DNA of 64,000 nucleotides from Melghirimyces thermohalophilus (GTDB taxonomy: Bacteria > Bacillota > Bacilli > Thermoactinomycetales > DSM-45169): positions 1 to 64,000 of the forward strand of contig NZ_FMZA01000017.1 of NCBI RefSeq assembly GCF_900102685.1, read 5' to 3'. This document shows positions 1-8,244 of the stretch, piece after piece (the first letter of the stretch is position 1; every line of letters begins with the position of its first letter). The position numbers and the translations under genes are program-made. The notes under the pieces are model-generated. The model did no database searches. It saw only the letters and a program-made list of their open reading frames with translations, and was not told where the DNA came from.

Positions 1-1
1 T

Positions 2-262
2 AACTCGAATCTCTTTTTCCAATTGACGTTCAGAACGAATCCCGAACAAATACCCGATAAACATCATTTTAAAGAGAACGACCGGATCAATGGAGGGCCT
101 TCCATTGTTCTCACAATACAAAGGCCGCACCTTGTCCGTGATAAAAGAAAAGTCGATATGCTTGTCCACTTTGCGGAGCAAGTGATCTTCCGGAACTAAT
201 TCTTCAATACAGACAAACTCCAGCTCATTTTGTTTCTCTTTATTGGAACGTAACACACCCAT
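2..262 (-). mobile_element. IS1182-type transposase, N-terminal part (cut by window edge)
   Basis: The minus strand is open for 87 codons from an ATG at 262 to the window edge. It begins MGVLRSNKEKQNELEFVCIE and continues with the segments LVPEDHLLRKVDKHIDF, NGRPSIDPVVLFKMMFIGYL and GIRSERQLEKEIRV. This is the N-terminal DUF772-type domain of IS1182/IS5-group transposases, which cut and paste DNA. Only this domain is inside the window, so the DDE catalytic core and whether the element is intact cannot be judged. The paired hairpins at 327-387 lie just outside its 5' end and may be the element's end. The family call is from recognised motifs; the element boundary is inference. Confidence 0.8.
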
Positions 263-326
263 CCCTCCCATTCTTCTTCAACCTAATAAACGGTGGGAAG
301 CAGTGAAAAGGATTCGGCAAAAAAAT

Positions 327-387
327 AGGCTGTCGAGACTTTCTCGACAGCCTGAGAAACGGGCTGTGTCACACACAGCCCGTTTCT
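327..387. repeat. Two back-to-back hairpins beside the transposase
   Basis: Two perfect inverted repeats sit next to each other. The first pairs AGGCTGTCGAGA with TCTCGACAGCCT (327-353). The second pairs GAAACGGGCTGTGT with ACACAGCCCGTTTC (356-386). They lie between the start of the transposase and the remnant regulator that ends at 407. They could be the terminal structure of the insertion element or a bidirectional terminator pair; neither has a long T run. Confidence 0.55.
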
Positions 388-406
388 TCGTGGGTGGGGA
401 CATCAT

Positions 407-626
407 TTACTTCTGCTCTTTTAACCAACGGTAAAAGGTGGTCCGGGAAACGCCCAACAGTTTAGCCGCTTTGGAGATATTGCCGTGGGTTTTTTCCAGT
501 GCATCTTTGAAAGCCTTATTTCGTGTTTCCATGGGAATGGGAGGGGGGGCTGGAGGGGAGGGATCGCTCTTGAATGATCTGCATCAGGGTCGAGGAGCGG
601 ATCGTCTCTTCGTCCACAAACACGCT
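407..626 (-). pseudogene. Remnant of a sigma-54-dependent activator (C-terminal Fis-type HTH)
   Basis: A 41-codon minus-strand frame (532 to 407) encodes a Fis-type helix-turn-helix with the core GNISKAAKLLGVSRTTFYRW, the DNA-binding tail of NtrC/RocR/BkdR-type enhancer-binding proteins. The residues just upstream (VFVDEETIRSSTLMQIIQ, about 626-560) are in another frame and run into a stop at about 516, so the gene is frameshifted. The AAA+ sigma-54 contact domain is absent. The joint at about 627 abuts a lpd tail on the other strand. In Bacilli such activators head branched-chain keto-acid (bkd) operons that also contain lpd, so both pieces may derive from one lost bkd locus (inference). Confidence 0.75.
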
Positions 627-628
627 GG

Positions 629-763
629 TTGAGCACCGAGGATCTGGCTCTCATCATTCATGTCCATCCCACATTGCCTGAAATTCTCCAGGAAGCGGCC
701 GAAGGGGCTTTGGGACGAGCGATTCACATGATCAATAATAAAAACCACGCTTTAAGGGCATAA
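629..763 (+). pseudogene. 3' remnant of dihydrolipoyl dehydrogenase (E3)
   Basis: An open frame of 44 codons ending in TAA at 761-763 has no start codon of its own. It contains the segments LALIIHVHPTLPEIL and EAAEGALGRAIHMIN, which are the conserved dimerisation-domain end of dihydrolipoyl dehydrogenase, including the active-site base pair in HxHPTL. The FAD and NAD domains are missing, so this is a fragment and not a functional gene. It ends where the opposite-strand sigma-54 activator remnant begins. The family identification is confident because the E3 C-terminus is highly conserved. Confidence 0.85.
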
Positions 764-1135
764 AGACACTGTAAAGTCATCTTCGCGTGAACAAAGCCAC
801 ATGCTAGCGGCTTTTTTAAATGCTGTCCGAAGCTTTTAGCGGAGGGCAGGTTTTTTCTTCGGATCATCCTCTATTAACCGAATCTTGATGAAAATCGGGT
901 GGCGTCGGGATAAACTGAGAAGGAACAAGCTGTTTGAGGAGGGGTGCGCATAAGGACGTGATGCAGGATCCAAAGAGCGCGATGCGGTGGTGAAAGGTGG
1001 AAAAACTGCTGGACACGGTGAAGAAACAGGCGAAGAAAAAGTAATCAGAGTTGGTTGACTGGATGTCCTGGGATTGACCGGAGGCTCTGTCTATCCCTAT
1101 ACTCATCCTGGACATCATACCGGGAGTGAGAAACG
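764..1135. other. Gene-poor gap before yfkAB
   Basis: No convincing complete gene is visible. A weak hairpin AGCC...GGCT followed by six T lies at about 796-820. At about 999-1046 a short open tail reads VEKLLDTVKKQAKKK and stop, which looks like the end of a lost gene that I cannot identify. The last 20 bases before 1136 hold the yfkAB ribosome binding site region (gggagtgag). Confidence 0.5.
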
Positions 1136-2284
1136 ATGAACCAAACAGAAACCGGCACCGCGCTCGTTAAAAAGCCTCTGTCTCCGGACTGGGATCCGTG
1201 GGATCCTTGGTACACTCGAATGCGGAAAGGGCGGCATGAGTTGACCGGCGTGGAGTTTACCGTCACCCAGCTCTGCAATCTTCGCTGTGAGCATTGTGCT
1301 GTCGGGGAGATGCTGGTCAAGGAGGAAGGGGTGGCGCTGCCGGTGGAGACCCTGATCCGGCGGTTGGAGGAAGTGGATACCTTGCAAACCCTGAGCATCA
1401 CTGGCGGGGAACCGGTGTTAAGCCCCCGGGTCGTCGAGGAGACGATCCGACCTTTGTTGCGTTACGCCCGGGAACGGGGGATTTACACCCAGATCAACTC
1501 CAACCTAACCCTTCCCCTGTCCCGGTACGAGGACTGGGTGGAGGATGTGGATGTCCTCCACATTTCCTACAACTATCGGGATGCGGCGGACTTTCACCGG
1601 ATCGCCTTTGAAAAATACGGGCGGGAGGTGCCACAGAAGGCGGGAGAAAAATTATTCCACCGGATGGTAGACAATGCCAAAGCTCTCTCCAAGGCGGGGG
1701 TATTTGTCTCCGCCGAGACACTGCTCAGCCCCTTCACTTCCCCCCACATCGTCCAGATGCACCGGGATGTGGCGGAGATGGGCTGCCGCCGTCATGAGGT
1801 GCATCCGCTCTATCCCAGCGACTTTGCCCGGGGGATGGAATTGATCTCCCTGGATACTTTCCGGGAGACGATCCATCAACTGGTTGACCACCGGGATGAG
1901 GGGGTCTGGATTCTCTTTGGAACCTTACCCTTTTACCCCTGCAGTGACAACCCGGCGGACCGGGAGCTGTGGCTACGTCTGCACAAAGAAAAAAACATCA
2001 CCGTTCGCAACGATCCCGATGGCCGCAACCGACTCAATGTCAACACCTTCACCGGCGACGTCATCGTCACCGATTTTGGCGATGTGCCCCCTCTGGGCAA
2101 TATCCAAACTGACCGACTTGACACCATCTTTAACCGCTGGCTGGACCACGCCGAAGCTCGCCGTCACCACTGCTTCTGTCCCGAAGCCCGCTGCACCGGC
2201 CCCAACATCCTCGTCGCTGATGCCTACTACCCGAGTACGGACTTTCAACAGAAAAAAGCCCAGCTCTCCCTGGAAACCATATGA
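1136..2284 (+). CDS. yfkAB: Radical SAM protein of the YfkAB (CxCxxxxC) family
   Basis: The 382-residue protein carries the radical SAM cluster motif CNLRCEHC (Cys47, Cys51, Cys54), which binds a [4Fe-4S] cluster and S-adenosylmethionine. An ITGGEP motif follows near residue 90. The C-terminal CFCPEARC motif (Cys346, Cys348, Cys353) defines the family and probably binds a second cluster. In Bacillus subtilis the same protein is annotated as two genes, yfkA and yfkB; here it is one. The substrate is unknown. The gene stands alone and ends in a strong terminator. Two degenerate copies of its 3' end occur at about 9.0 and 10.5 kb. Confidence 0.92.
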   Translation: MNQTETGTALVKKPLSPDWDPWDPWYTRMRKGRHELTGVEFTVTQLCNLRCEHCAVGEMLVKEEGVALPVETLIRRLEEVDTLQTLSITGGEPVLSPRVVEETIRPLLRYARERGIYTQINSNLTLPLSRYEDWVEDVDVLHISYNYRDAADFHRIAFEKYGREVPQKAGEKLFHRMVDNAKALSKAGVFVSAETLLSPFTSPHIVQMHRDVAEMGCRRHEVHPLYPSDFARGMELISLDTFRETIHQLVDHRDEGVWILFGTLPFYPCSDNPADRELWLRLHKEKNITVRNDPDGRNRLNVNTFTGDVIVTDFGDVPPLGNIQTDRLDTIFNRWLDHAEARRHHCFCPEARCTGPNILVADAYYPSTDFQQKKAQLSLETI

Positions 2285-2289
2285 GCACA

Positions 2290-2324
2290 CAAACCCCCGC
2301 TTCCTTTGGAGGAGCGGGGGTTGT
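2290..2324 (+). terminator. Rho-independent terminator of yfkAB
   Basis: The stem CCCCCGCT...AGCGGGGG has additional TCC/GGA pairing and is followed by TTG and T-rich sequence. The same hairpin recurs at 9244-9275 and, altered, at 10555-10590. Confidence 0.85.
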
Positions 2325-2926
2325 ATATTTGTTGTATTTAACTCGTGTGTGGGGCACCGATGTTGAGGGGAGATAACGAAAATGACTGATAGCGCATCCC
2401 AATTTCGTGGGCGATGTACACGACGGAAATAGCAACACCTCGGCGTAACCGAGTGTCCCAAATGCGCAAAACGGTGCCAAAAACCTGTGATATAGTTGAA
2501 GTGTCTACTCAATAGTGAATAGGAAATTGAACCCAAACGATTAATGCTACTTAAAAAGGGGCGATTGAATCAATGGAGATTGGGCACAAGGCCATTAGTT
2601 ATAACGAGAAGATACAAGTGGAGGAAATCAATGGTCTGATGGCGTGAACTGGGCTGTTTTCATATTCGTCATCATTCAATATGTACATTTTGAAGATCTT
2701 TAGATTGAAGATCTTCAGAAAAAAGGCATTCCGATCGCGCTTATCATCGCGTCGATCATGGCTGTGACAGCAATTGCGCGCGGTCTGTTAAGCTGAAGGG
2801 CTGCCATGTGGTGGCCCGCTAGATCAACGGGTGGGACCCAAGCGTCATCCGTGCCTCTTTCAACGTCCTATTGGATGTAGCATCATCCGAAAAAAACCAA
2901 GTGTAACAGGGTGGTGTATAACAACC
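2325..2926. other. Gap holding a broken membrane-protein remnant
   Basis: No intact gene is visible. Between about 2573 and 2796 several short plus-strand pieces in different frames look like one decayed small membrane protein. A soluble start (MEIGHKAISYNEKIQVEEIN) is followed by a hydrophobic stretch (WAVFIFVIIQYVHFEDL). The last piece, IPIALIIASIMAVTAIARGL, ends at a TGA at about 2796. I do not recognise the family. No strong terminator was found. A promoter for the following asparaginase gene is not obvious. Confidence 0.45.
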
Positions 2927-3916
2927 ATGAAGAAAATTAAACTGATTGCGACGGGTGGAACCATATCCGGTCGCGGGATCCACCGTTTGGATCTGAAAGA
3001 TTATCAGTCCGGTTTTTACACAGGAGATGATCTTCTGCGGGAAATCCCAGAGATCCGAGAGATTGCCGATATCGATGTGGAACAGATGACTAACGTCGGA
3101 AGCTCAAACATCTCTCCCGCTCATTGGTTAGACTTAAAAAATAGAATTGAACGCCTCTTCAATGAGGAGGATTATGACGGAGTTGTCATTACTCATGGTA
3201 CGAGTACCCTGGAAGAGACTGCTTACTTTCTCCATCTGACGGTCCATTCGCATAAACCCGTCGTGTTGGTGGGCTCGCAACGCCCCTTCTCTGCTATCGG
3301 GAGTGACGCTCCCTTCAACTTAATCAATGCCGTTCGTGTGGCGTCCGAGCCGGCCTCTATCGGAAAAGGGGTGCTCGTGGTCTTAAACGATGAAATCAAC
3401 TGTGCGCGAGAGGCGACCAAGGCGAATACGTATCGGGTGGAAGCTTTTCAATCGGGGCAATTGGGGTTGTTGGGATACGTCGATCCCGACCGAAAGGTGC
3501 AGTTTTACCGCTCACCATCGCGTAAACACACGGTTCACTCGCAATTTTCCAAGCTGTCCATCTCCGCCTTTCCCAAAGTGGCTATTCTTTACTCTCATGC
3601 CGGTGCAGATCAAGATCTCATTCAATATATCATCCGAAGCGGCCGATACCAGGGGATCGTTTTGGCAGGAACAGGAGGCGGGCACTGCACCTCCGAGGAG
3701 AAGGCGGGCCTGATTGAGGCGGTAGAACGTGATATACACGTTGTCCGAAGCAGTCGCGTCGGCAATGGCAGAGTGGTGATGCTGAACCGGGAAAGCTGGC
3801 AGAGCTGTATCACAGCAGACAACCTATTGCCCCACAAAGCACGCATTTTACTGATGTTATCGCTTCTAGTTACTCAAGAGCGAGCTGCCATCCAGCAAAT
3901 CTTTGACGAATATTAA
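2927..3916 (+). CDS. L-asparaginase/glutaminase family amidohydrolase
   Basis: The protein of 329 residues hydrolyses L-asparagine to aspartate and ammonia if it is a typical member. The first signature is at residues 8-13 (ATGGTI), where Thr12 is the expected nucleophile. The second is at 88-100 (ITHGTSTLEETAY), followed by GSQRP (116-120). No signal peptide is seen, so a cytoplasmic type I enzyme is likely. I chose the ATG at 2927 because homology begins there; the frame is open further upstream to 2831 without family sequence. Most family members that I recall have Asp in the HGTDT motif; here it is Ser93. This may alter substrate specificity. The gene is a single unit ended by the hairpin at 4042. 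Confidence 0.85.
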   Translation: MKKIKLIATGGTISGRGIHRLDLKDYQSGFYTGDDLLREIPEIREIADIDVEQMTNVGSSNISPAHWLDLKNRIERLFNEEDYDGVVITHGTSTLEETAYFLHLTVHSHKPVVLVGSQRPFSAIGSDAPFNLINAVRVASEPASIGKGVLVVLNDEINCAREATKANTYRVEAFQSGQLGLLGYVDPDRKVQFYRSPSRKHTVHSQFSKLSISAFPKVAILYSHAGADQDLIQYIIRSGRYQGIVLAGTGGGHCTSEEKAGLIEAVERDIHVVRSSRVGNGRVVMLNRESWQSCITADNLLPHKARILLMLSLLVTQERAAIQQIFDEY

Positions 3917-3961
3917 ATAGCGAAGGACTACCGCTAGAAACATGGATTCGCCATTTTATCC

Positions 3962-4012
3962 CGGGAAAGAACTGTTGCAGGTCTCGCTGCAAGCTTCCTA
4001 TTTCAACACGAC
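3962..4012 (+). pseudogene. Short remnant resembling the SDR gene at 12.5 kb
   Basis: About 50 bases read GKELLQVSLQASYFNTT in one frame. This closely matches GKELLQVSPQASYFQHD in the SDR gene near 12625-12675, and the DNA is also nearly identical (CTGCAAGCTTCCTATTT and CCGCAAGCTTCCTATTT). Nothing on either side belongs to a dehydrogenase. It is a stray fragment of that gene or of a paralogue. Confidence 0.6.
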
Positions 4013-4041
4013 AGTGGTCATTCCGCACAATAGAAGAGTCT

Positions 4042-4076
4042 ACCGCCTACTCCTATAATGGGGAGGCGGTTTTTTG
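4042..4076 (+). terminator. Rho-independent terminator
   Basis: CCGCCT...AGGCGG stem followed by TTTTTT. It lies 125 bases after the asparaginase stop and the SDR remnant. Confidence 0.75.
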
Positions 4077-4267
4077 TGGCTGCCGATCCCTTCGACTGGA
4101 GAGATTCGTCACCATCATAAATCGATGCTGTACTTCATCTCCATCCGTAAGATCGCACCAGTCCGTCCAATCGGAGGATCCGATGCGTTTTGTCGCCTTC
4201 CGTTTTGATCACGATGAGGCATATGATAGCCAGTCATTTTGATAGTGGGCGACCGACTGGTTGTCAA

Positions 4268-4297
4268 TTGACAGGATCTACATCCTCTTGTTAAAGT
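4268..4297 (+). promoter_or_regulatory. Promoter of the iron-siderophore ABC operon
   Basis: TTGACA at 4268-4273 and TAAAGT at 4292-4297 are separated by 18 bases. The Fur box immediately follows, overlapping the expected start of transcription. Confidence 0.65.
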
Positions 4298-4303
4298 GAT
4301 ACT

Positions 4304-4322
4304 GATAATCGTTATCATAATC
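4304..4322 (+). promoter_or_regulatory. Fur box
   Basis: GATAATCGTTATCATAATC matches the 19-base Fur consensus (GATAATGATTATCATTATC) at 16 positions. Placement just downstream of the -10 hexamer would allow repression by Fur when iron is plentiful. Confidence 0.85.
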
Positions 4323-4364
4323 AAGGGAGCGATTGAGGCTCATCGTGGATGGAGGTCACTTCGA

Positions 4365-5213
4365 ATGTCTCGCTTGCACGCGGAAAATTTGCACATTGGA
4401 TATGGCGACCGTCTGATTGTTCAAGGTTTAAATGTTTCCATTCCAGACCAGCAGATGACTGCGATCATTGGGCCAAACGGATGCGGGAAATCGACGCTGT
4501 TAAAGGCGATGACGCGCATCATCTCTCCGCGCTCCGGATCGGTCTTGTTAGATGGGATGGACATAGCACGAGAGAACACAAAAACCGTCGCGAAAAACTT
4601 GGCGATTTTGCCCCAGACTCCAGAAGGAGCTAGCGGGTTAACCGTGGCGGAGCTGGTTTCTTTTGGTCGCTTTCCTTACCAAAAAGGTTGGGGTCGATTG
4701 ACCGAGCAAGATCGTAAAATGATCGATTGGGCGTTGGAGATGACAGGCACAGAAGGGTTTAAGGATCGTCCTGTCGATACGTTATCAGGTGGTCAGCGTC
4801 AACGTGTCTGGATTGCGCTGGCGTTGGCCCAAGAGACGGATATTATCTTTTTGGATGAACCGACGACCTATCTCGATTTAGCTCATCAACTAGAAGTGCT
4901 GGAATTGCTGCAAAAATTGAATCGAGAACAGGGGCGGACGATCATCATGGTGCTTCACGACCTCAATCAAGCGGCGCGCTTTGCCGACTACATGATCGCG
5001 ATGAAACGGGGCCGAGTCGTCAAGGCGGGGACCAGTGAAGAAGTGATCTCCCCTGATGTGTTGCGGGAAATCTTTCATATCGATGCGATCATCGATCGAG
5101 ATCCACGTACGGATAAGCCCATATGTCTCACCTATCATCTGATCAAAGGAGAAGTTGAACATCATGAAGAGATGGCTGATTCCCATCCTGGTACTGTCGC
5201 TACTGTTCGTTAG
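4365..5213 (+). CDS. Ferric-siderophore ABC transporter, ATP-binding protein
   Basis: The FecE/FhuC/YusV-type ATPase of 282 residues powers uptake of ferric siderophore or heme through the two permeases encoded downstream. Walker A is GPNGCGKST, the signature is LSGGQRQR, and Walker B is IIFLDEPTTYLDL, followed by the switch histidine in VLHDLNQAARF. The ATG at 4365 is preceded by GGAGGT nine bases upstream; an upstream ATG at 4296 overlaps the promoter and Fur box and is unlikely. Its end overlaps the substrate-binding protein gene by 50 bases, which suggests translational coupling. The Fur box at 4304 implies iron control. The exact siderophore cannot be told from sequence. Confidence 0.93.
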   Translation: MSRLHAENLHIGYGDRLIVQGLNVSIPDQQMTAIIGPNGCGKSTLLKAMTRIISPRSGSVLLDGMDIARENTKTVAKNLAILPQTPEGASGLTVAELVSFGRFPYQKGWGRLTEQDRKMIDWALEMTGTEGFKDRPVDTLSGGQRQRVWIALALAQETDIIFLDEPTTYLDLAHQLEVLELLQKLNREQGRTIIMVLHDLNQAARFADYMIAMKRGRVVKAGTSEEVISPDVLREIFHIDAIIDRDPRTDKPICLTYHLIKGEVEHHEEMADSHPGTVATVR

Positions 5214-6075
5214 TGCCTGTGGCAACCCAGCGCAGAGTTCAGATCATGAGGAGGCGTCAGGGGAGACGATCACCTATCAATCGGAACAAGGTCCCGTCCA
5301 GGTCCCTGCGAATCCCCAGCGCGTCGTTGTCCTTTCATCCTTTACCGGTAACGTGATGGCCCTCGGAGTCAAACCCGTCGGTGTCGACTCCTGGTCCAAG
5401 AAGAATCCACGCTGGCAAAAGAGACTGAAAGATGTGCCTGAAGTCTCCGATGAAAACCTGGAAAAGATCATCGAACTCAATCCGGACCTGATCATCGGCC
5501 TTTCAAACACCAAAAATGTAGATAAATTGAAGAAAATCGCTCCTACTGTAACCTTTACCTATGGAAAGCTGGATTATCTTCAGCAACATATTGAAATCGG
5601 CAAATTACTCAATAAAGAAAAGAAAGCGAAAGCATGGGTGAAAGATTTTAAAAAACGAGCAAAGGAAACTGGACAGGAGATCAAAGAAAAAATTGGCGAG
5701 GATGCAACGGTATCTGTCATCGAAAAATATGACAAACAGCTCTACGTGTATGGGGATAATTGGGGACGCGGCACAGAGATCCTCTATCAGGCGATGGGTT
5801 TGAACATGCCGAAAAGAGTGGAGAAAGTAGCTTCGGAGTCCGGTTATCATGCGATCTCCCCTGAAGTGCTTCCCCAGTTTGCCGGCGATTATCTCGTTGT
5901 CAGTACATTTAATGATACGGACAACTCCTTTATGGAGACAGATACCTATCAAAACATTCCAGCGGTTAAAAAGGACCGAGTTTTTGTGGTGGATGGGAAG
6001 GCGTTTTTCTTCAACGATCCGCTTACCCTGGAATATCAATTGAAGGTCTTCAAACAGAAATTTCTCGGTCGATGA
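5164..6075 (+). CDS. Ferric-siderophore ABC transporter, substrate-binding lipoprotein
   Basis: This 303-residue protein captures ferric siderophore outside the membrane. It starts with a lipoprotein signal (lipobox VSAC, Cys19) and has the two-lobed FeuA/FecB fold signs: PQRVVVLSSFTGNVMALGVKPVG in the N-lobe (written here as the segments PQRVVVLSS and ALGVKPVG) and IIELNPDLIIG. The ATG at 5164 is favoured over a TTG at 5155, because the AAAGGAGA site is 11 bases away and only 3 from the TTG. The gene lies inside the iron operon, overlapping the ATPase gene. Putting the ATPase gene first in the operon is less common than putting it last. Ligand unknown. Confidence 0.92.
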   Translation: MKRWLIPILVLSLLFVSACGNPAQSSDHEEASGETITYQSEQGPVQVPANPQRVVVLSSFTGNVMALGVKPVGVDSWSKKNPRWQKRLKDVPEVSDENLEKIIELNPDLIIGLSNTKNVDKLKKIAPTVTFTYGKLDYLQQHIEIGKLLNKEKKAKAWVKDFKKRAKETGQEIKEKIGEDATVSVIEKYDKQLYVYGDNWGRGTEILYQAMGLNMPKRVEKVASESGYHAISPEVLPQFAGDYLVVSTFNDTDNSFMETDTYQNIPAVKKDRVFVVDGKAFFFNDPLTLEYQLKVFKQKFLGR

Positions 6076-6082
6076 TGGAAAG

Positions 6083-6104
6083 GCGGGTAATCGGCCCGTT
6101 TTTT
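6083..6104 (+). terminator. Intercistronic attenuator-like hairpin
   Basis: CGGG(6084-6087) pairs with CCCG(6095-6098), extended by one G-T pair, and runs directly into six T. It lies between the binding-protein gene and the permeases. A partial terminator here would leave more mRNA for the lipoprotein than for the permeases. Confidence 0.5.
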
Positions 6105-6136
6105 CTTGAGTGTTGGGAGAAAGGGGAAAAGGATCG

Positions 6137-7138
6137 ATGAAAGGTCAGGCGTTATCGTTTCCTATTCAATTTTGTGGGTTCGTTCTGCTATTGGCGTTCA
6201 TGTTTGTCGGATCGATGATCTTCGGTGCAGCCGATACAACCCTAGGGGATTTTTGGCAGGCGCTCACCTCTTCTCAAACGAACGATCACATCAACATCTT
6301 GCGCGAAATTCGGTTTCCTCGCGGAGTTGCTGCTGTTGTCGTCGGGGCGGCTTTATCCGTATCCGGGGCCATTATGCAGGGGATGACCCGCAATCCTCTC
6401 GCTGATCCGGGATTGCTCGGCCTCACGGCTGGTGCCAATGCAACCTTGGCGATTGCGATCGCCGTCTTTCCCGGGCTCAACCATCTAGGCCTCATGATTG
6501 CCAGTTTTATCGGAGCTGCCATCGGATCATTGATCGTTTTTGGGATCGGAAACCTGCAAAGAGACGGTCTTTCCCCTTTTCGTCTCATTTTAGCTGGAGC
6601 AGCGGTGTCTACGTTTTTATTTGCCGTTGCTGAAGGTGTTGCCTTGGTTTTTGACATTCCTAAGGATGTCTCGATGTGGACAGCAGGTGGCCTGATCGGA
6701 ACCACCTGGGATCAGCTTCAATGGGTGACACCGATCGTTTTCTTAAGCATCCTCGGAGCGATTTTCCTGTCCCGCCAACTGACCATTTTAAGCTTAAATG
6801 AGGAAGTGGCTGTCGGCCTCGGACAAAACACTTCGCGGATCAGAGCCGCTCTTTTTGTGATGATTATTTTATTGGCGGGTGCGGCGGTTTCATTAGCCGG
6901 AAACTTAGCCTTTGTCGGCCTGTTAGTCCCGCATATCGTCCGTGCCATCGTTGGAACAGATTACCGTTTGATCATACCGTCGGCTACCCTTGTCGGAGCC
7001 GCCTTTATGTTGTTAGCGGACACCATCGGCCGAACCATCCATGCTCCATATGAAACCCCTGTCGTTGCCATTGTCGCGGTAATGGGGCTCCCCTTCTTTC
7101 TCATCATTGTACGTAAAGGCGGTCGAGCATTCCTATGA
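6137..7138 (+). CDS. Ferric-siderophore ABC transporter, permease 1 (FecCD family)
   Basis: This 333-residue integral membrane protein has about ten hydrophobic segments and forms half of the translocation channel of a BtuC/FecCD-type importer. The family motifs RFPRGVAAVVVGAALSVSG (in the segment at residues 50-70) and MTRNPLADPGLLG are present, as is the EEVAVGLG coupling-helix region. ATG 6137 is used; a GTG at 6110 is in frame, but it sits within the leader after the intercistronic hairpin. The stop overlaps the start of the second permease by four bases (ATGA). Confidence 0.93.
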   Translation: MKGQALSFPIQFCGFVLLLAFMFVGSMIFGAADTTLGDFWQALTSSQTNDHINILREIRFPRGVAAVVVGAALSVSGAIMQGMTRNPLADPGLLGLTAGANATLAIAIAVFPGLNHLGLMIASFIGAAIGSLIVFGIGNLQRDGLSPFRLILAGAAVSTFLFAVAEGVALVFDIPKDVSMWTAGGLIGTTWDQLQWVTPIVFLSILGAIFLSRQLTILSLNEEVAVGLGQNTSRIRAALFVMIILLAGAAVSLAGNLAFVGLLVPHIVRAIVGTDYRLIIPSATLVGAAFMLLADTIGRTIHAPYETPVVAIVAVMGLPFFLIIVRKGGRAFL

Positions 7139-8166
7139 TTTCACAATCCCTTCGACGCAGACAAAAGAGGTTGATCAGTGCGCTGTTTGCGATGACGGTG
7201 ATCACTATCGTGATGGGTATGGGGCTCGGCGACGCCTCCCTCCCTTATGATCGCATCATTCCCACCTTGTTCGGCGGGGGAAGTTTTAAGGAAGAATTTA
7301 TTCTTTTTTCGATTCGTCTTCCCCGCATCTTGATCACACTGATGGCCGGAATGGCCCTCGCCTTGTCCGGTGCCATCTTGCAAGCAGTGGCACGTAATGA
7401 CTTGGCCGATCCGGGGATTATCGGGATCCATTCAGGTGCTGGAGTGGCGATTGCCCTCTTTTTCTTGTTCTTTCCCTTGGATGTGGGCAATTTCGCCTAT
7501 GCCATCCCCTTCGTTGCCTTTGTGGGAGCGTTCATCACCGCTATCGCGATTTATGTGTTGGCTTATGAACGACGAACAGGGCTTCAACCCATCCGTCTCG
7601 TACTGATTGGGGTGGGTTTTTCGACTGCCCTGTCTGGGGCGATGATCGTTCTCATCTCCTCAGCAGAGCGGCAAAAGGTTGATTTTATCGCTAAATGGCT
7701 GGCCGGGTCCGTTTGGGGGGACGATTGGCCCTTCTTATGGGCGATATTGCCGTGGTTATTGCTCGCGGTCCCTTTTATATGGTTTAAATCGACTCAGATA
7801 AACCTTCTCAGCATGGATGAATCGGTGGCGATCGGAGTGGGGGTCAGGACCAACCGGGAACGATTTCAACTCCTTCTCGCTGCTGTCGCCTTGGCCGCTG
7901 TGGCGACATCTGTGACGGGAGGAATCGCTTTTGTCGGTCTGATGGCTCCCCATTTGGCCAAAGTGATGATCGGGCATCGGGCACAGCTGTACATGCCGCT
8001 CTGTCTGTTGCTAGGTGGTTGGTTGTTGCTTTTAGCGGATACCATCGGCCGAAACTTGGTTGCCCCGGAGGGTGTGCCGGCTGGTGTCGTCGTGTCCCTC
8101 ATTGGTGCTCCTTATTTTATCTATTTGCTGTTTAAACAGGCGAATCACGTTGAAGGTGGTAGTTGA
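7135..8166 (+). CDS. Ferric-siderophore ABC transporter, permease 2 (FecCD family)
   Basis: The partner permease has 343 residues and starts at the ATGA overlap with permease 1. It has about ten membrane segments, with family motifs RLPRILITLMAGMALALSG and VARNDLADPGIIG and the coupling region MDESVAIGVG. With the ATPase and lipoprotein it completes a four-gene importer. It is the last gene of the Fur-boxed operon; no strong terminator is seen before the ric promoter. Confidence 0.93.
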   Translation: MISQSLRRRQKRLISALFAMTVITIVMGMGLGDASLPYDRIIPTLFGGGSFKEEFILFSIRLPRILITLMAGMALALSGAILQAVARNDLADPGIIGIHSGAGVAIALFFLFFPLDVGNFAYAIPFVAFVGAFITAIAIYVLAYERRTGLQPIRLVLIGVGFSTALSGAMIVLISSAERQKVDFIAKWLAGSVWGDDWPFLWAILPWLLLAVPFIWFKSTQINLLSMDESVAIGVGVRTNRERFQLLLAAVALAAVATSVTGGIAFVGLMAPHLAKVMIGHRAQLYMPLCLLLGGWLLLLADTIGRNLVAPEGVPAGVVVSLIGAPYFIYLLFKQANHVEGGS

Positions 8167-8228
8167 TACGAGAGGGGTACATCGGCAATGAGTCTCAATC
8201 GGCACAGAGGTGAAAAATGGTCTGATCG

Positions 8229-8244
8229 TGTGATATGATTCACA
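8229..8244 (+). promoter_or_regulatory. FNR-type site upstream of ric
   Basis: TGTGATATGATTCACA is a perfect TGTGA-N6-TCACA site. A perfect -10 box TATAAT lies at 8266-8271, which puts transcription start near 8278 and the site centre at -41.5. That is the class II activator position for CRP/FNR proteins. No good -35 box is present, consistent with activator dependence. Confidence 0.85.

Noticed and set aside
2831-2926. Upstream extension of the asparaginase
   Set aside because: The added residues show no family similarity and the conserved start is at 2927.
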